Source of the DNA: Sphingobacterium sp. JB170
Lineage (GTDB): Bacteria > Bacteroidota > Bacteroidia > Sphingobacteriales > Sphingobacteriaceae
Length of the DNA stretch: 64,000 nt
Direction: 5' to 3'
Assembly: GCF_900163865.1 (NCBI RefSeq)
Contig: NZ_FUKU01000013.1
Coordinates: 434,001-498,000, forward strand
Shown piece after piece: positions 54,656 through 63,877 of the stretch. Made by a program: the position numbers and the translations under genes. A model generated the notes under the pieces. It did not search any database and was not told the DNA's origin. It saw nothing but the letters and a program-made list of their open reading frames with translations. Within the stretch, counting starts at the first letter, position 1, and each line of letters starts with the position of its first letter.

Positions 54656-56092
54656 ATGACGAATGTTAAAAAAAGTACTTACAGATGGTCAATCTGTATG
54701 CTTCTATTTTTTGCGACCACGATAAACTATATGGACCGACAGGTCCTATCGCTGACCTGGAAAGATTTTATTAGTCCTGAATTCCACTGGACCAATAGTG
54801 ACTACGGCCTTATCACCGCATTATTCTCCATCTTTTATGCTGTTAGTATGTTGTTTGCCGGACGGTTAGTTGACTGGCTGGATACTAAGAAAGGATTTTT
54901 ATGGGCAATCGGTGTTTGGTCTGTAGGCGCTGTTCTACATGCATTTTGCGGTATTGCCACCTCCGGAATTGTTGCTGGCGAATGGTTTGTCGGCTTCCAT
55001 GGAGCTAAAGAGGCAATTGCGGGGGTAAATGATGTTAGCCGTGTGATCAACGTGAGCGTCGTGCTTTTTATATTTGCTCGTTTTGTGCTTGCCGTAGGTG
55101 AGGCGGGAAACTTTCCTGCAGCGATAAAAGCTACAGCAGAATATTTCCCTAAAAAAGATCGTGCACTTTCCACCAGTATCTTCAATGCTGGAGCGACCGT
55201 CGGTGCGCTGGCGGCGCCACTCACAATTCCGATTATCGCACAGAAATGGGGATGGGAGATGTCTTTTATCATTATCGGTGCCTTGGGATTTGTGTGGATG
55301 GGCTTCTGGAATTTCATGTATAAAAAGCCGCACGAGCATCCTAAAGTAAACAAAGATGAGCTCGAGTATATCATGCAAGACAATGATCAGGAACCTGTAC
55401 TTGCGGAGGGTGAAAAAGCGAAAAAGGTATCGTTAATTGGAGCCTTTAAGCACAGACAGACTTGGGCATTTGCGTTTGGTAAATTTATGACTGATGGTGT
55501 CTGGTGGTTTTTTCTCTTCTGGATGCCGGCTTATTTGTCCTCTGTATACGATATTAAGTCTTCCGACACCGAAGGGCAGCTCGCAATATTTGTCCTGTAT
55601 GTAATCACATTACTCTCGATTATCGGTGGGTGGCTGCCGACCTATTTTGTCGACAAAAAAGGTTTTGACCCCTACCAAGGTAGGATGCGTTCGATGTTAA
55701 TTTTCGCTTTTATTCCTCTGGTGGTGCTCGTCGCCCAACCCCTGGGGCACTATACCTACTGGATCCCGGTAGTGCTTATCGGCTTAGCGGCGGCAGCACA
55801 TCAAGCCTGGTCGGCGAATATCTTTTCGACTGTAGGTGACATGTTCCCGCGCAGAATGATAGCCACCGTAACGGGTATCGGCGGACTAGCCGGAGGCGTC
55901 GGATCCACGTTTATTAACTACGGATCAGGAATACTCTTTGACCATGCGGGACAAACGCAGATGAAGTTCATGGGCTTTCAAGGGGAAGAGGCTGGATATT
56001 TTATTGTGTTTTCATTCTGTGCTGTAGCCTATCTAATAGCTTGGGTTGTGATGAAGTCACTTGTGCCACGTATGGAAATGATTAAAGACTAA
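54656..56092 (+). CDS. exuT: MFS hexuronate transporter (ExuT-like)
   Basis: 478 residues with 12 predicted helices. The MFS loop-type sequence FARFVLAVGEAGNFPAAIKATAEYFPKKDRALS matches ExuT/GudP anion-cation symporters. The N-terminal MDRQVLSLTWKDFISPEFHW segment is typical. It imports galacturonate and glucuronate with protons through the inner membrane. Position in the Uxa operon supports the substrate. An insertion after helix 3 (residues about 105-135, GEWFVGFHGAKEAIAGVND) is longer than in Proteobacteria. Confidence 0.9.
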   Translation: MTNVKKSTYRWSICMLLFFATTINYMDRQVLSLTWKDFISPEFHWTNSDYGLITALFSIFYAVSMLFAGRLVDWLDTKKGFLWAIGVWSVGAVLHAFCGIATSGIVAGEWFVGFHGAKEAIAGVNDVSRVINVSVVLFIFARFVLAVGEAGNFPAAIKATAEYFPKKDRALSTSIFNAGATVGALAAPLTIPIIAQKWGWEMSFIIIGALGFVWMGFWNFMYKKPHEHPKVNKDELEYIMQDNDQEPVLAEGEKAKKVSLIGAFKHRQTWAFAFGKFMTDGVWWFFLFWMPAYLSSVYDIKSSDTEGQLAIFVLYVITLLSIIGGWLPTYFVDKKGFDPYQGRMRSMLIFAFIPLVVLVAQPLGHYTYWIPVVLIGLAAAAHQAWSANIFSTVGDMFPRRMIATVTGIGGLAGGVGSTFINYGSGILFDHAGQTQMKFMGFQGEEAGYFIVFSFCAVAYLIAWVVMKSLVPRMEMIKD

Positions 56093-56133
56093 GCAAATGG
56101 ACTAATTTTTATCACCTATATTAAAAAAAAAGA

Positions 56134-57753
56134 ATGGACGTAGATTTAGAGCGGATATTCTTCCGGGAAGAAGATATTCCGAAAGAGTATGCCTTGCTGG
56201 AGCAGATTGACCAGCGCGAATTCCTTTCCAACGGCGAAATGTTGCCATGGTCAGGCCAGGTAAGTGAAGTGTTTTCACCGATATGTGTGAAAACCAAAGA
56301 CGGGCTAAAACGAAAGCGTATCGGGAGCTACCCTGTCTGTACCGAAAAGGAATCGATGGAAGCGCTGGAGGCCGCTGTAAGTGCATACGACAACGGTCGT
56401 GGTGCATGGCCGACGATGAGTGTGGCTGACAGAATCGCCTGTGTGGAGACTTTCACGCGGAAGATGATCGAGAAGAAAGATGTCGTTGTCAAGCTCATCA
56501 TGTGGGAAATAGGGAAATCGTTCACGGATTCAATAAAAGAATTTGATCGTACGGTAGAGTATATTTATGCAACAATTGATGCCTTAAAAGATATTGACCG
56601 CGATTCCTCGGGGTTCAAGATCGAGCAAGGTATCATTGCGCAGATTCGCCGTTCACCGTTAGGTGTGGTGCTTTGTATGGGACCATTCAACTATCCGTTA
56701 AATGAAACCTTTACCACGCTGATCCCAGCATTAATCATGGGGAATACGCTTCTTTTTAAACCTCCGAAACACGGGACGCTATTACACTATCCCCTTTTGG
56801 AGGCTTTTCGTACCAGTTTCCCTAAGGGTGTTGTCAACACCATTTATGGACGTGGGAATAAGATTGTTCCACAGCTTATGCAATCCGGGAAGATCAATGT
56901 GTTGACTTTAATTGGATCTAGTCGTGTCGCCGATTCGTTAAAGAAGTTACATCCGAAAGTAAATAGACTGCGCGCTATCCTGGGTTTGGATGCCAAAAAT
57001 GCAGCTATTATCTCCAAAGATGCAGATATAGATTTAGCCGTATCGGAAACGGTTTTGGGATCGCTATCATTTAATGGACAGCGCTGTACGGCATTGAAGA
57101 TCGTCTATGTCCACCGGAGTATTGCGCAGGAGTTCTTAAAGCGTCTGAGTGAGGAGGTTGGTAAATTGAAGTACGGAATGCCTTGGGAAAAAGGGGTGAC
57201 CCTCACTCCCGTTCCAGAGCCCAATAAGCCGGCTTACCTAACCGAATGTCTTGAAGACGCCAAGAGCCACGGCGCCAAGGTTGTCAACGACCATGGCGGG
57301 AAGACTTTAGAGTCGTTTTTCTACCCAGCAATCGTTTATCCCGTAAATTCAAAAATGAAACTTTACCGGGAAGAACAATTTGGGCCTGTAATTCCGGTTG
57401 TTCCTTTTGATGATTTGGAGGAGCCAATAGAATACCTTATTGAATCTTCACACGGTCAACAGGTGAGTATTTTTAGCAATAATGCTGCGGTAATATCCTC
57501 GCTGATCGATCCCCTGGTGAATCAGGTAAGCCGCGTGAACATCAATAGCCAGTGTCAACGTGGACCTGATACGTTTCCATTCACAGGGCGTAAGGATAGC
57601 GCCGAAGGAACCCTATCGGTTGTCGATGCGCTACGCTCGTTTTCCATTCGATCACTCGTGGCGACAAAAAATAGCGAAAGCAATAAGAAGCTGTTAAACG
57701 AGATCGTGGGCGACCACAGTTCGAATTTCTTAAGTACAAAATTCATCTTTTAG
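56134..57753 (+). CDS. GapN-like NADP aldehyde dehydrogenase
   Basis: 539 residues, aldehyde dehydrogenase superfamily. The coenzyme loop is at LTLIGSSRVAD and the catalytic Cys at FNGQRCTALKIVYVH near residue 318. The general-base segment reads ILGLDAKNAAII, where most families have ELGGK: Asp stands in the usual Glu-carrying motif, a variant seen in the non-phosphorylating glyceraldehyde-3-phosphate dehydrogenase group. It would oxidise the glyceraldehyde-3-phosphate from the aldolase to 3-phosphoglycerate with NADPH. The last gene of the operon; a hairpin follows. Confidence 0.82.
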   Translation: MDVDLERIFFREEDIPKEYALLEQIDQREFLSNGEMLPWSGQVSEVFSPICVKTKDGLKRKRIGSYPVCTEKESMEALEAAVSAYDNGRGAWPTMSVADRIACVETFTRKMIEKKDVVVKLIMWEIGKSFTDSIKEFDRTVEYIYATIDALKDIDRDSSGFKIEQGIIAQIRRSPLGVVLCMGPFNYPLNETFTTLIPALIMGNTLLFKPPKHGTLLHYPLLEAFRTSFPKGVVNTIYGRGNKIVPQLMQSGKINVLTLIGSSRVADSLKKLHPKVNRLRAILGLDAKNAAIISKDADIDLAVSETVLGSLSFNGQRCTALKIVYVHRSIAQEFLKRLSEEVGKLKYGMPWEKGVTLTPVPEPNKPAYLTECLEDAKSHGAKVVNDHGGKTLESFFYPAIVYPVNSKMKLYREEQFGPVIPVVPFDDLEEPIEYLIESSHGQQVSIFSNNAAVISSLIDPLVNQVSRVNINSQCQRGPDTFPFTGRKDSAEGTLSVVDALRSFSIRSLVATKNSESNKKLLNEIVGDHSSNFLSTKFIF

Positions 57754-57768
57754 TTAGATAGTTGGGTG

Positions 57769-57794
57769 CAGGGGTTGGTTGCTGGCCGCCCCTG
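57769..57794 (+). terminator. Rho-independent terminator
   Basis: Stem CAGGGG / CCCCTG with a 14-base loop (57769-57774 and 57789-57794), then a T-rich tail TTCTTTTCTT. It lies 16 bases past the GapN-like gene and closes the uronate operon before the LacI regulator. Confidence 0.6.
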
Positions 57795-57865
57795 TTCTTT
57801 TCTTATATCGTTCTTCCTCGGTTTTCGTACCATTATTTGGGTATTATTAGCTATTTTTACCTAAT

Positions 57866-58876
57866 ATGGCATTTGAAAACTATACCATTAAGGATATTGC
57901 AAAGGCATTGAATCTATCGACTTCAACGGTCTCTAGAGCACTCCGCGATAGCTATGAGATAAGTGCGGAGACAAAGAAGCTGGTGATGGATTATGCGCAG
58001 AAAATTAATTATCGCGCCAACCCCATCGCTCGAAGCCTCAAAGAGCGCAAGAGTAATAGTATAGGGATCATCGTAACAGAGATTGCCAATAATTTTTTCT
58101 CTCAAGTAATTGACGGAATTGAGTCTGTTGCCTATAGTAGAGATTATCAGGTTGTAATTTCGCAAACCCATGAGTCCTCTGAGCGGGAAAAACTGAATGT
58201 AGAACACCTTTTCTCGCGTTCCACCGACGGCCTGTTGATGGCGATGTCTTCCGAGACCGCTGACGTGACCTACTTGCGTAATCTCATGGAGCGAGGTTTT
58301 CCAATCGTGTTTTTTGACCGCGTCCCCAGTGGAATTGCTTCCCATCAAGTGATCGCAGATAACCGGCAAGGGGGCCTGGAGGCTGTTAACTACCTAGTCG
58401 CGCAAGGGAATAAGAAAATTGCCCACCTTACGGGTGCCCATAACCTATCCATTACCACGGAACGTTTAGAAGGGTTTAAAAATGGGCTAACCGCCAATAA
58501 TCTCCCTTACTTTCCCGAACTTGTAAAGTATTGTGAATATGGTGGACTTCTCCAGGAGGAAATTGAAAACGCGGTAAATGAACTCGCGCAGCATAATTAC
58601 GATGCTATTTTTATCTCAGGAGACAAGTTGACCACTGGATATCTGCAGGCAGCAATGGGAAGCTCGGATATCGATACGGATAAAATTGCGATTGCCGGTT
58701 TTACCAACTCCAAAGTTTTCAATATATTCTCGCCTTCGATTACGGCTATACGCCAACCCGCTTTTGAGATGGGAAAGCGCGCCGCTGAGCTACTGATAGA
58801 GCAAATTGAATCTAAATACCCCATTGATGAATTCCAGACTGTCGTATTGCCGACGACACTTATAGGCCGGCCGTAA
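57866..58876 (+). CDS. LacI-family transcriptional regulator
   Basis: 336 residues. N-terminal HTH: TIKDIAKALNLSTSTVSRALRDSYEIS with hinge helix RANPIARSLKERKSNSIG. Then a periplasmic-binding-protein-like sensor domain (about 62-335), including FDRVPSGIASHQVIADN and ISGDKLTTGYLQAAMG. It follows the uronate operon and is its natural repressor, probably released by galacturonate or an intermediate. The palindromes at 43743 and 45673 are candidate sites. Confidence 0.9.
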   Translation: MAFENYTIKDIAKALNLSTSTVSRALRDSYEISAETKKLVMDYAQKINYRANPIARSLKERKSNSIGIIVTEIANNFFSQVIDGIESVAYSRDYQVVISQTHESSEREKLNVEHLFSRSTDGLLMAMSSETADVTYLRNLMERGFPIVFFDRVPSGIASHQVIADNRQGGLEAVNYLVAQGNKKIAHLTGAHNLSITTERLEGFKNGLTANNLPYFPELVKYCEYGGLLQEEIENAVNELAQHNYDAIFISGDKLTTGYLQAAMGSSDIDTDKIAIAGFTNSKVFNIFSPSITAIRQPAFEMGKRAAELLIEQIESKYPIDEFQTVVLPTTLIGRP

Positions 58877-58932
58877 CTTCCTATTCAGGATGCACGTTGG
58901 CGCGTGAATGGTCTCTCCCTCGGCATACTGGT

Positions 58933-60132
58933 CTATTCGTTGTTGAAAGCTTTCAGCCTTGTTGTAAGCACCAACATTAGTAATCCAAAGAAAGCAAACA
59001 AGCCAAAAGAATAGCGTAAGTTAAAGAGTTCGGCGACATAGCCTATCAGCGGAGGGCCCATTAAAAAGCCCAGATAGCTCACGCTAGAGACCATTGCGAG
59101 TGCCACGCCAGAAGATATTGTAGGGTGCTTTCCTGCCACCGAATATACCGAAGGAATATTACAGGCAACCCCTATTCCTACCAGCATAAATGCAAGTGTG
59201 CATATGACTAAACTCGGAAAAAGTACAGCCGTCATCATACCCATAAACATGAGAATTCCACTTATTTGCAGCGTACGTTTACGGCCAATACGACCGATAA
59301 CCCGATCGCCAGCAAATCGACCTAAGGCCATCATCACCATGAATGAAGCATATCCTAGAGTCGTAAGGGTTGCTGGAGCCATAACAATATCCTGAAAATA
59401 TACGCCACTCCAGTCGAACATCGCTCCCTCGGTAGCCATACTACAAAAACCGATTACACCGAGCGAGATGAGGAGCTTATCGGGTTTAAAGGAAAATGAT
59501 TTCTTGTCTGTGCTGGCAGACACGTCTTGGACAAGGTAGTTTTTATTGACGAATATATTTGCAAAGACGAGCACCGAAACGAGGAGAAAGTGTAAGCCTG
59601 TTGATATAGCTAGGTTCAAGGTGAGCAGCCCTATTAGTGCACCGCTGAACCCCGCAATACTCCAGGATCCATGGAATGAAGACATGATCGGTTTTTTGTA
59701 CACGCCTTCGGCAAGTACACCCTGTGTGTTGACCGATATGTTACATATATTTCCAAGGATTCCAAACAAAAGTAGACACAACCCGAGTTGCCACGCATCG
59801 GTCGCTAGGGAGATCGAACAAAGCACGAGTAAATAGATTGCTACGCCAATGGGAAGAACGCGATGGCTTCCGTATTTACCGACCAGTTTACCAGAGATCG
59901 GCATGGTAATAAGTTGACCAATGGGCAACATTAATAATATTGTTCCTAGTTGAGCATCAGAAAGTTGTAGGTATCCTTTGATGATTGGTATCCGACTAGC
60001 CCAGCTAGCGAAGGCAATTCCTTGACCAAAGTAAAAAAGAGAAACTGCAATTCGAATGCGCGTTCTGTTATCGTAGTTTGCTCCGAGAGGAGCTGTTTCT
60101 GGAGTTTCCATCGCTGCCGTGTTTGAGTGCAA
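58933..60132 (-). CDS. MFS transporter
   Basis: 399 residues with 12 predicted helices. FYFGQGIAFASWASRIPIIKGYLQLSDAQLG opens helix 1, and GKLVGKYGSHRVLPIG follows. This is the sugar/drug-antiporter-type MFS architecture, unlike ExuT. The substrate is unknown; it could export or import a sugar from the pectin locus, because it lies between the LacI gene and the second GH43 gene on the opposite strand. Confidence 0.85.
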   Translation of the reverse strand: MHSNTAAMETPETAPLGANYDNRTRIRIAVSLFYFGQGIAFASWASRIPIIKGYLQLSDAQLGTILLMLPIGQLITMPISGKLVGKYGSHRVLPIGVAIYLLVLCSISLATDAWQLGLCLLLFGILGNICNISVNTQGVLAEGVYKKPIMSSFHGSWSIAGFSGALIGLLTLNLAISTGLHFLLVSVLVFANIFVNKNYLVQDVSASTDKKSFSFKPDKLLISLGVIGFCSMATEGAMFDWSGVYFQDIVMAPATLTTLGYASFMVMMALGRFAGDRVIGRIGRKRTLQISGILMFMGMMTAVLFPSLVICTLAFMLVGIGVACNIPSVYSVAGKHPTISSGVALAMVSSVSYLGFLMGPPLIGYVAELFNLRYSFGLFAFFGLLMLVLTTRLKAFNNE

Positions 60133-60204
60133 AATTACATCAAATTTTGATTAAAAAGTTGTAAACTTGTAAAACAGCTATAACCACCCAAACTTAGATT
60201 TCAG

Positions 60205-61143
60205 ATGAAACACTTTCTTTGCTCGATTACCATTTTACTATTCAGTTTGTCTGCCGTTTTTGCACAAAAGGATAGCGTATATATGTTTTCCTATTTTGTT
60301 GGTAACGGTGAAGATGGCTTGCATTTGCTTTACAGCGAAGATGGATTTAAATGGGAAACAATCGAACGGACACCTTCTTTTCTTACGCCGAAATTGAGTT
60401 CTGATAAATTGATGCGTGACCCCTGTATTATACGTGGGAAAGACAATAAGTTTCATATGGTTTGGACCGTCAGCTGGACCCAAAAAGGAATTGGTTATGC
60501 CAGTTCGGACAACTTAGTGGATTGGTCTGAACAGCTCTATATCCCGGTGATGGAACACCAAACTAAGGCGCGCAATACTTGGGCGCCAGAGGTTACCTAC
60601 GACCCAGCGAATCAAGAATACATGATCTACTGGGCAACGACAATAGAAGGCTTATTCCCCGAAACACAGGTTGAAGAAGACAACGGGTATAATCATCGAA
60701 TGTACTATGTGACGACTAAGGATTTTGTAACCTTCTCCGATACAAAACTCTTGTATGAGCCGGGATTCAATAGCATCGACGCTACTATTAAGCACGATGG
60801 TAGCAAGTGGGTCATGTTTATAAAAGACGAAACGCGTGTGCCCGCACAGAAGAATATTAAAATAGCGTATTCGGATAAATTAACTGGCCCGTATTCTCCA
60901 GCGAGCAAACCGATAACTGGTTCCTATTGGGCGGAAGGACCAACGACTGCGAACATTGATGGTTATTGGACAGTATATTTCGATCGATATATCGATAATA
61001 GATTTGGGGTTATACGTTCTAAAGATCTTAAAACATGGGAGGATATTTCGGGTAAGCTGGTTTTCCCAAAAGGGCTTCGACACGGAACAATTTTTAGGGT
61101 GTCTCGTAGCGAACTGGATGCAGTATTGACCGTAGCAAATTGA
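60205..61143 (+). CDS. Glycoside hydrolase family 43 (single-domain)
   Basis: 312 residues with a signal peptide (MKHFLCSITILLFSLSAVFAQ). Five-bladed propeller with catalytic positions: Asp in LMRDPCIIRGK (about residue 71), Asp in NSIDATIKHDGSKWVMF (about 192) and Glu in SYWAEGPTTANIDGYW (about 240). Shorter than the enzyme at 42030 because it lacks the second domain. Likely an arabinosidase acting on pectic side chains in the periplasm. It is divergent from the MFS transporter. Confidence 0.85.
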   Translation: MKHFLCSITILLFSLSAVFAQKDSVYMFSYFVGNGEDGLHLLYSEDGFKWETIERTPSFLTPKLSSDKLMRDPCIIRGKDNKFHMVWTVSWTQKGIGYASSDNLVDWSEQLYIPVMEHQTKARNTWAPEVTYDPANQEYMIYWATTIEGLFPETQVEEDNGYNHRMYYVTTKDFVTFSDTKLLYEPGFNSIDATIKHDGSKWVMFIKDETRVPAQKNIKIAYSDKLTGPYSPASKPITGSYWAEGPTTANIDGYWTVYFDRYIDNRFGVIRSKDLKTWEDISGKLVFPKGLRHGTIFRVSRSELDAVLTVAN

Positions 61144-61241
61144 TTAATTGCTTTGTTTATCAAGCAGTACGATCGATCAAATTAAAAAACTCAAAAAAAC
61201 TATTGACAATTCTTCGGATTGACCTTACATTTGTTTTGAAC

Positions 61242-61314
61242 GACTTCGTAGCTCAGTTGGTAGAGCAACAGACTCTTAATCTGTGGGTCCTGAGTTCGAG
61301 CCTCAGCGGGGTCA
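61242..61314 (+). tRNA. tRNA-Lys (CTT)
   Basis: A 73-base cloverleaf. Acceptor GACTTCG pairs with CGGGGTC (two G-T pairs); the D arm is TAGCTCAGTTGGTAGAGC; the anticodon stem ACAGA/TCTGT encloses CTCTTAA, anticodon CTT; the T arm contains GTTCGAGCC. Discriminator A; CCA is not encoded. A terminator follows. Confidence 0.93.
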
Positions 61315-61321
61315 CGTTAAT

Positions 61322-61359
61322 AATCAGGGTGTTATGTAAAATAGCATTCTGATTTTTTT
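61322..61359 (+). terminator. tRNA terminator
   Basis: Stem AATCAG ... CTGATT with a partly paired interior (GTG/CA, TAT/ATA) and a run of seven T. It lies 8 bases past the tRNA. Confidence 0.65.
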
Positions 61360-61694
61360 GTTTAAAACGAACATTTGACGAACAAACTCCCAGTTCCTAA
61401 ATAAACCTTTATTAAATAATAAGTTATTTTTCTTTATTTTTAAGTGTTTCAAAAAGAGAAAATTATGATTTTATTAGCCGGTTATTCGATTTTAATCATT
61501 TTTTTCACCCTTTGTTTTAGTTGTAGATTGGCATTTGTCCTTACATTAAATTTACATTGCAAAGATGCGTTGGCGTAAATCCCTCTAATTGTAAAAAGTC
61601 GTTTTTCTTATACCGATATAGCTAATTAATCAGTTTGTTATATAAATTTGTACCACATGAATAATCTCCATTTGGTGGCAAACATATATAGATT
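61360..61694. other. Intergenic, AT-rich
   Basis: 335 bases, AT-rich, no reading frame or RNA gene recognised. A -33/-7-like TTTG ... TATAAATTTG occurs near 61635-61650 and may drive the gene at 61695. Confidence 0.4.
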
Positions 61695-62069
61695 ATGGAT
61701 AATACAATAACAGAAAACAACATTCTAGAACAGGAAAACAAACTTTATAGCGCAATGAAAGAAGGCAATGTACCGTTGCTTGACGAATTGCTGCACAATG
61801 ATCTGTTGTTTATCCTCCCAAGCGGGGAAGTAATAACTAAGGAAATCGATCTTGATACCTATCGTGACGGGACATTGAAGGTTGACGAGCTTCTTCCAAA
61901 AATCGAAAGCCTAAACATTATCGATGATATGGCGGTTATTACATTGACAATGAAATTGAAGGGAAAATTTAATACCGTACCATTTGAAGCTGACTATCGC
62001 TATATCAGGTTTTGGAAAAAATTCGATAAAGGCATTAAAGTGGTAGGTGGAAGCGGTATAGCAATTTGA
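61695..62069 (+). CDS. NTF2-like/DUF4440 small protein
   Basis: 124 residues. A single compact alpha-beta barrel: the helices ENKLYSAMKEGNVPLLDELL and then LLFILPSGEVITKEIDLDTYRDGTLKVDELLPK, followed by beta-strands MAVITLTMKLKGKFNTVPFEADYRYIRFWKK. This matches the DUF4440/SnoaL-like NTF2 superfamily, whose members bind or isomerise small molecules. No substrate can be assigned. Confidence 0.75.
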   Translation: MDNTITENNILEQENKLYSAMKEGNVPLLDELLHNDLLFILPSGEVITKEIDLDTYRDGTLKVDELLPKIESLNIIDDMAVITLTMKLKGKFNTVPFEADYRYIRFWKKFDKGIKVVGGSGIAI

Positions 62070-62506
62070 CCCATATAATGACAGCTACAATTTTTAAATT
62101 ATACTGTCTGAAAAATTAAATAAATATACCTGCCAAAAAGCTTAACATTGTGTCGATACCATGCTTTCATCAAGGTATAATTTGGTTTTTCTCACAATTT
62201 GAATTTACTCTTTGTTAAATGAATGTTATTCGGATTTAAATCGTTTTGGTACGGACTGTCTTTTAGTTGATTTAATCGCTTCAAATCTCCCAAAAAGAAT
62301 TCGAGTTTGTGTCAGTAAGTTCACGCGGGAAACCAGCGTGCTACAGAAATTAACATCTTGGTTTTTTTATTTTTGGCGAACATCTGACAAACGATCTACC
62401 CGACATCGTATAATGAACTGACTTTCTTCTATAGTGCCGGCCTTTCCATTTAACTTCACAAACTCACATTTAATCTGTATATTTAGGTAATCCAAACCAT
62501 ATACCT
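62070..62506. other. Intergenic, no gene recognised
   Basis: 437 bases. A short ORF at 62212 (69 codons) looks like chance: it is rich in Ser/Arg/Trp with no motif. A promoter for the oxidoreductase gene is expected in the last 100 bases. Confidence 0.4.
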
Positions 62507-63877
62507 ATGAGTGAAAACCATCTCACGTCAAGAAGGAGCTTTATACTTACTGTTGCAGGAGCTGCAATCGGAGCTCCATTTGTTTTAAATTCAGTATTTG
62601 CCTCGGTTCCGGCAAAAAAAATACGCCATGCTTGTATCGGTGTTGGTGGTATGGGCGGATACGACTTGAAGAATTTTAAATCGCATTCGGACGTTGAAAT
62701 TGTTGCTTTATGTGATGTCGATGAGAATCATTTGAAGAAGGCTGGTGAGATAGTGCCAGGAGCGAGATTATATACAGACTGGCGAGAATTGCTCAAAAAA
62801 GAGGGAAACAACATTGATTCTGTTAATGTAACTGTACCGGATCATAACCATTTTGTAATTGCAATGGGAGCGATCGCGCTTGGTAAAAATGTATATTGTC
62901 AAAAACCCATGTGCCACGATGTTGCTGAGGTTAGAACACTCACGCAAGCAGCCGTAAAAAAAGGTGTTGTTACTCAGCTAGGCACTCAAATTGCCTCCTC
63001 AGTAGGCGACCGTACTGCTGTTCAATGGATCAAGGAAGGGCATATTGGAAAAGTTAAGCATGTTTATTTATGTTCAAACCGGTCAGGTATTGACGGATAC
63101 CGATTGGAAGGCCCTCGTCCAGCTAATGCAGAAACCGTGCCTGCGACTTTAGATTGGGATAAGTGGTTGGGAACAGCGCCGGAACGTGCATTTGCATCGA
63201 ATATTTATCATCCCGGGATTTGGCGTACTTGGCAGGACTTTGGAACAGGCTGGTCAGGAGATATCGGATGCCATATTTTCGATGCGGTTTGGAAAGGCCT
63301 AGACTTAAATGCGCCCTTGACTGTAAAAGCAGAAGTGCAGCAATCTTGGAAAGACTCAACCGAGCGCCGAGAAGATACTTGGCCACAAGGAAATCATATT
63401 ACTTGGAGCTTTCCAGGAAATGAGCGGATCGAAGGGGATGTTTTACCTTTAGAATGGTTTGATGGCGAATTCTATCCGCCAACAGAGGTACAAGCATTAT
63501 TCAAAAATGATGAAAAATATCCAGAGGAAGCAGCGATGTTGATTGGTACCGAAGGAGCTTTGCTTATTCCACATGGAGGAACTCCAGTTCTATTGCCAGA
63601 GAGTAAATTCGGGAAAGATAAATACCCTAAGCTGGAAGATAGGAATCATTATCACCAGTTTGTAGAAGGCTGTTTGGGCAGAACAAAACCTGAATCGCAC
63701 TTTGCGCAATCTGGTCCGATGACCGAAGCTATTCTATTGGGAACAGTGGCGATCCGGGTGCCTAATACTTTATTAGAATGGGATTCAGCAAAAATGAAAT
63801 TTCCAATGAATCCTGAAGCTGACAAATATTTACGGAGGACTTATCGAAAAGGTTGGGAAGTGAAGGAGTTTGGATAG
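62507..63877 (+). CDS. Gfo/Idh/MocA-family oxidoreductase with Tat signal
   Basis: 456 residues. N-terminal twin-arginine signal SRRSFILTVAGAAIGAPFVLNS, then a Rossmann domain (about 38-150, RHACIGVGGMGGYDLKNFKS; VALCDVDENHLKKAGEI; VYCQKPMCHD, the EKP-like motif here as QKP). A C-terminal sugar-binding sheet contains HIFDAVWKGLDLNAPLTVKA. Exported with bound NAD(P), it probably oxidises or isomerises a sugar in the periplasm, as related Bacteroidota proteins do. Not clearly part of the pectin operon. Confidence 0.9.
   Translation: MSENHLTSRRSFILTVAGAAIGAPFVLNSVFASVPAKKIRHACIGVGGMGGYDLKNFKSHSDVEIVALCDVDENHLKKAGEIVPGARLYTDWRELLKKEGNNIDSVNVTVPDHNHFVIAMGAIALGKNVYCQKPMCHDVAEVRTLTQAAVKKGVVTQLGTQIASSVGDRTAVQWIKEGHIGKVKHVYLCSNRSGIDGYRLEGPRPANAETVPATLDWDKWLGTAPERAFASNIYHPGIWRTWQDFGTGWSGDIGCHIFDAVWKGLDLNAPLTVKAEVQQSWKDSTERREDTWPQGNHITWSFPGNERIEGDVLPLEWFDGEFYPPTEVQALFKNDEKYPEEAAMLIGTEGALLIPHGGTPVLLPESKFGKDKYPKLEDRNHYHQFVEGCLGRTKPESHFAQSGPMTEAILLGTVAIRVPNTLLEWDSAKMKFPMNPEADKYLRRTYRKGWEVKEFG

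Noticed and set aside
54835..55383. 182-codon minus-strand frame
   Set aside because: Shadow of the ExuT gene; Ser/Thr-rich chance translation.
61140..61352. 70-codon plus-strand frame
   Set aside because: It runs through the tRNA-Lys gene, so it cannot be a protein gene.
61365..62400. Imperfect repeat GAACATYTGACRAAC at about 61369 and 62378, downstream of the tRNA
   Set aside because: Considered as att-like ends of an element inserted at tRNA-Lys. It is short, mismatched and AT-rich, with no integrase between the copies, so not supported.
62212..62421. 69-codon plus-strand frame
   Set aside because: No start context, no motif and unusual composition; likely chance.
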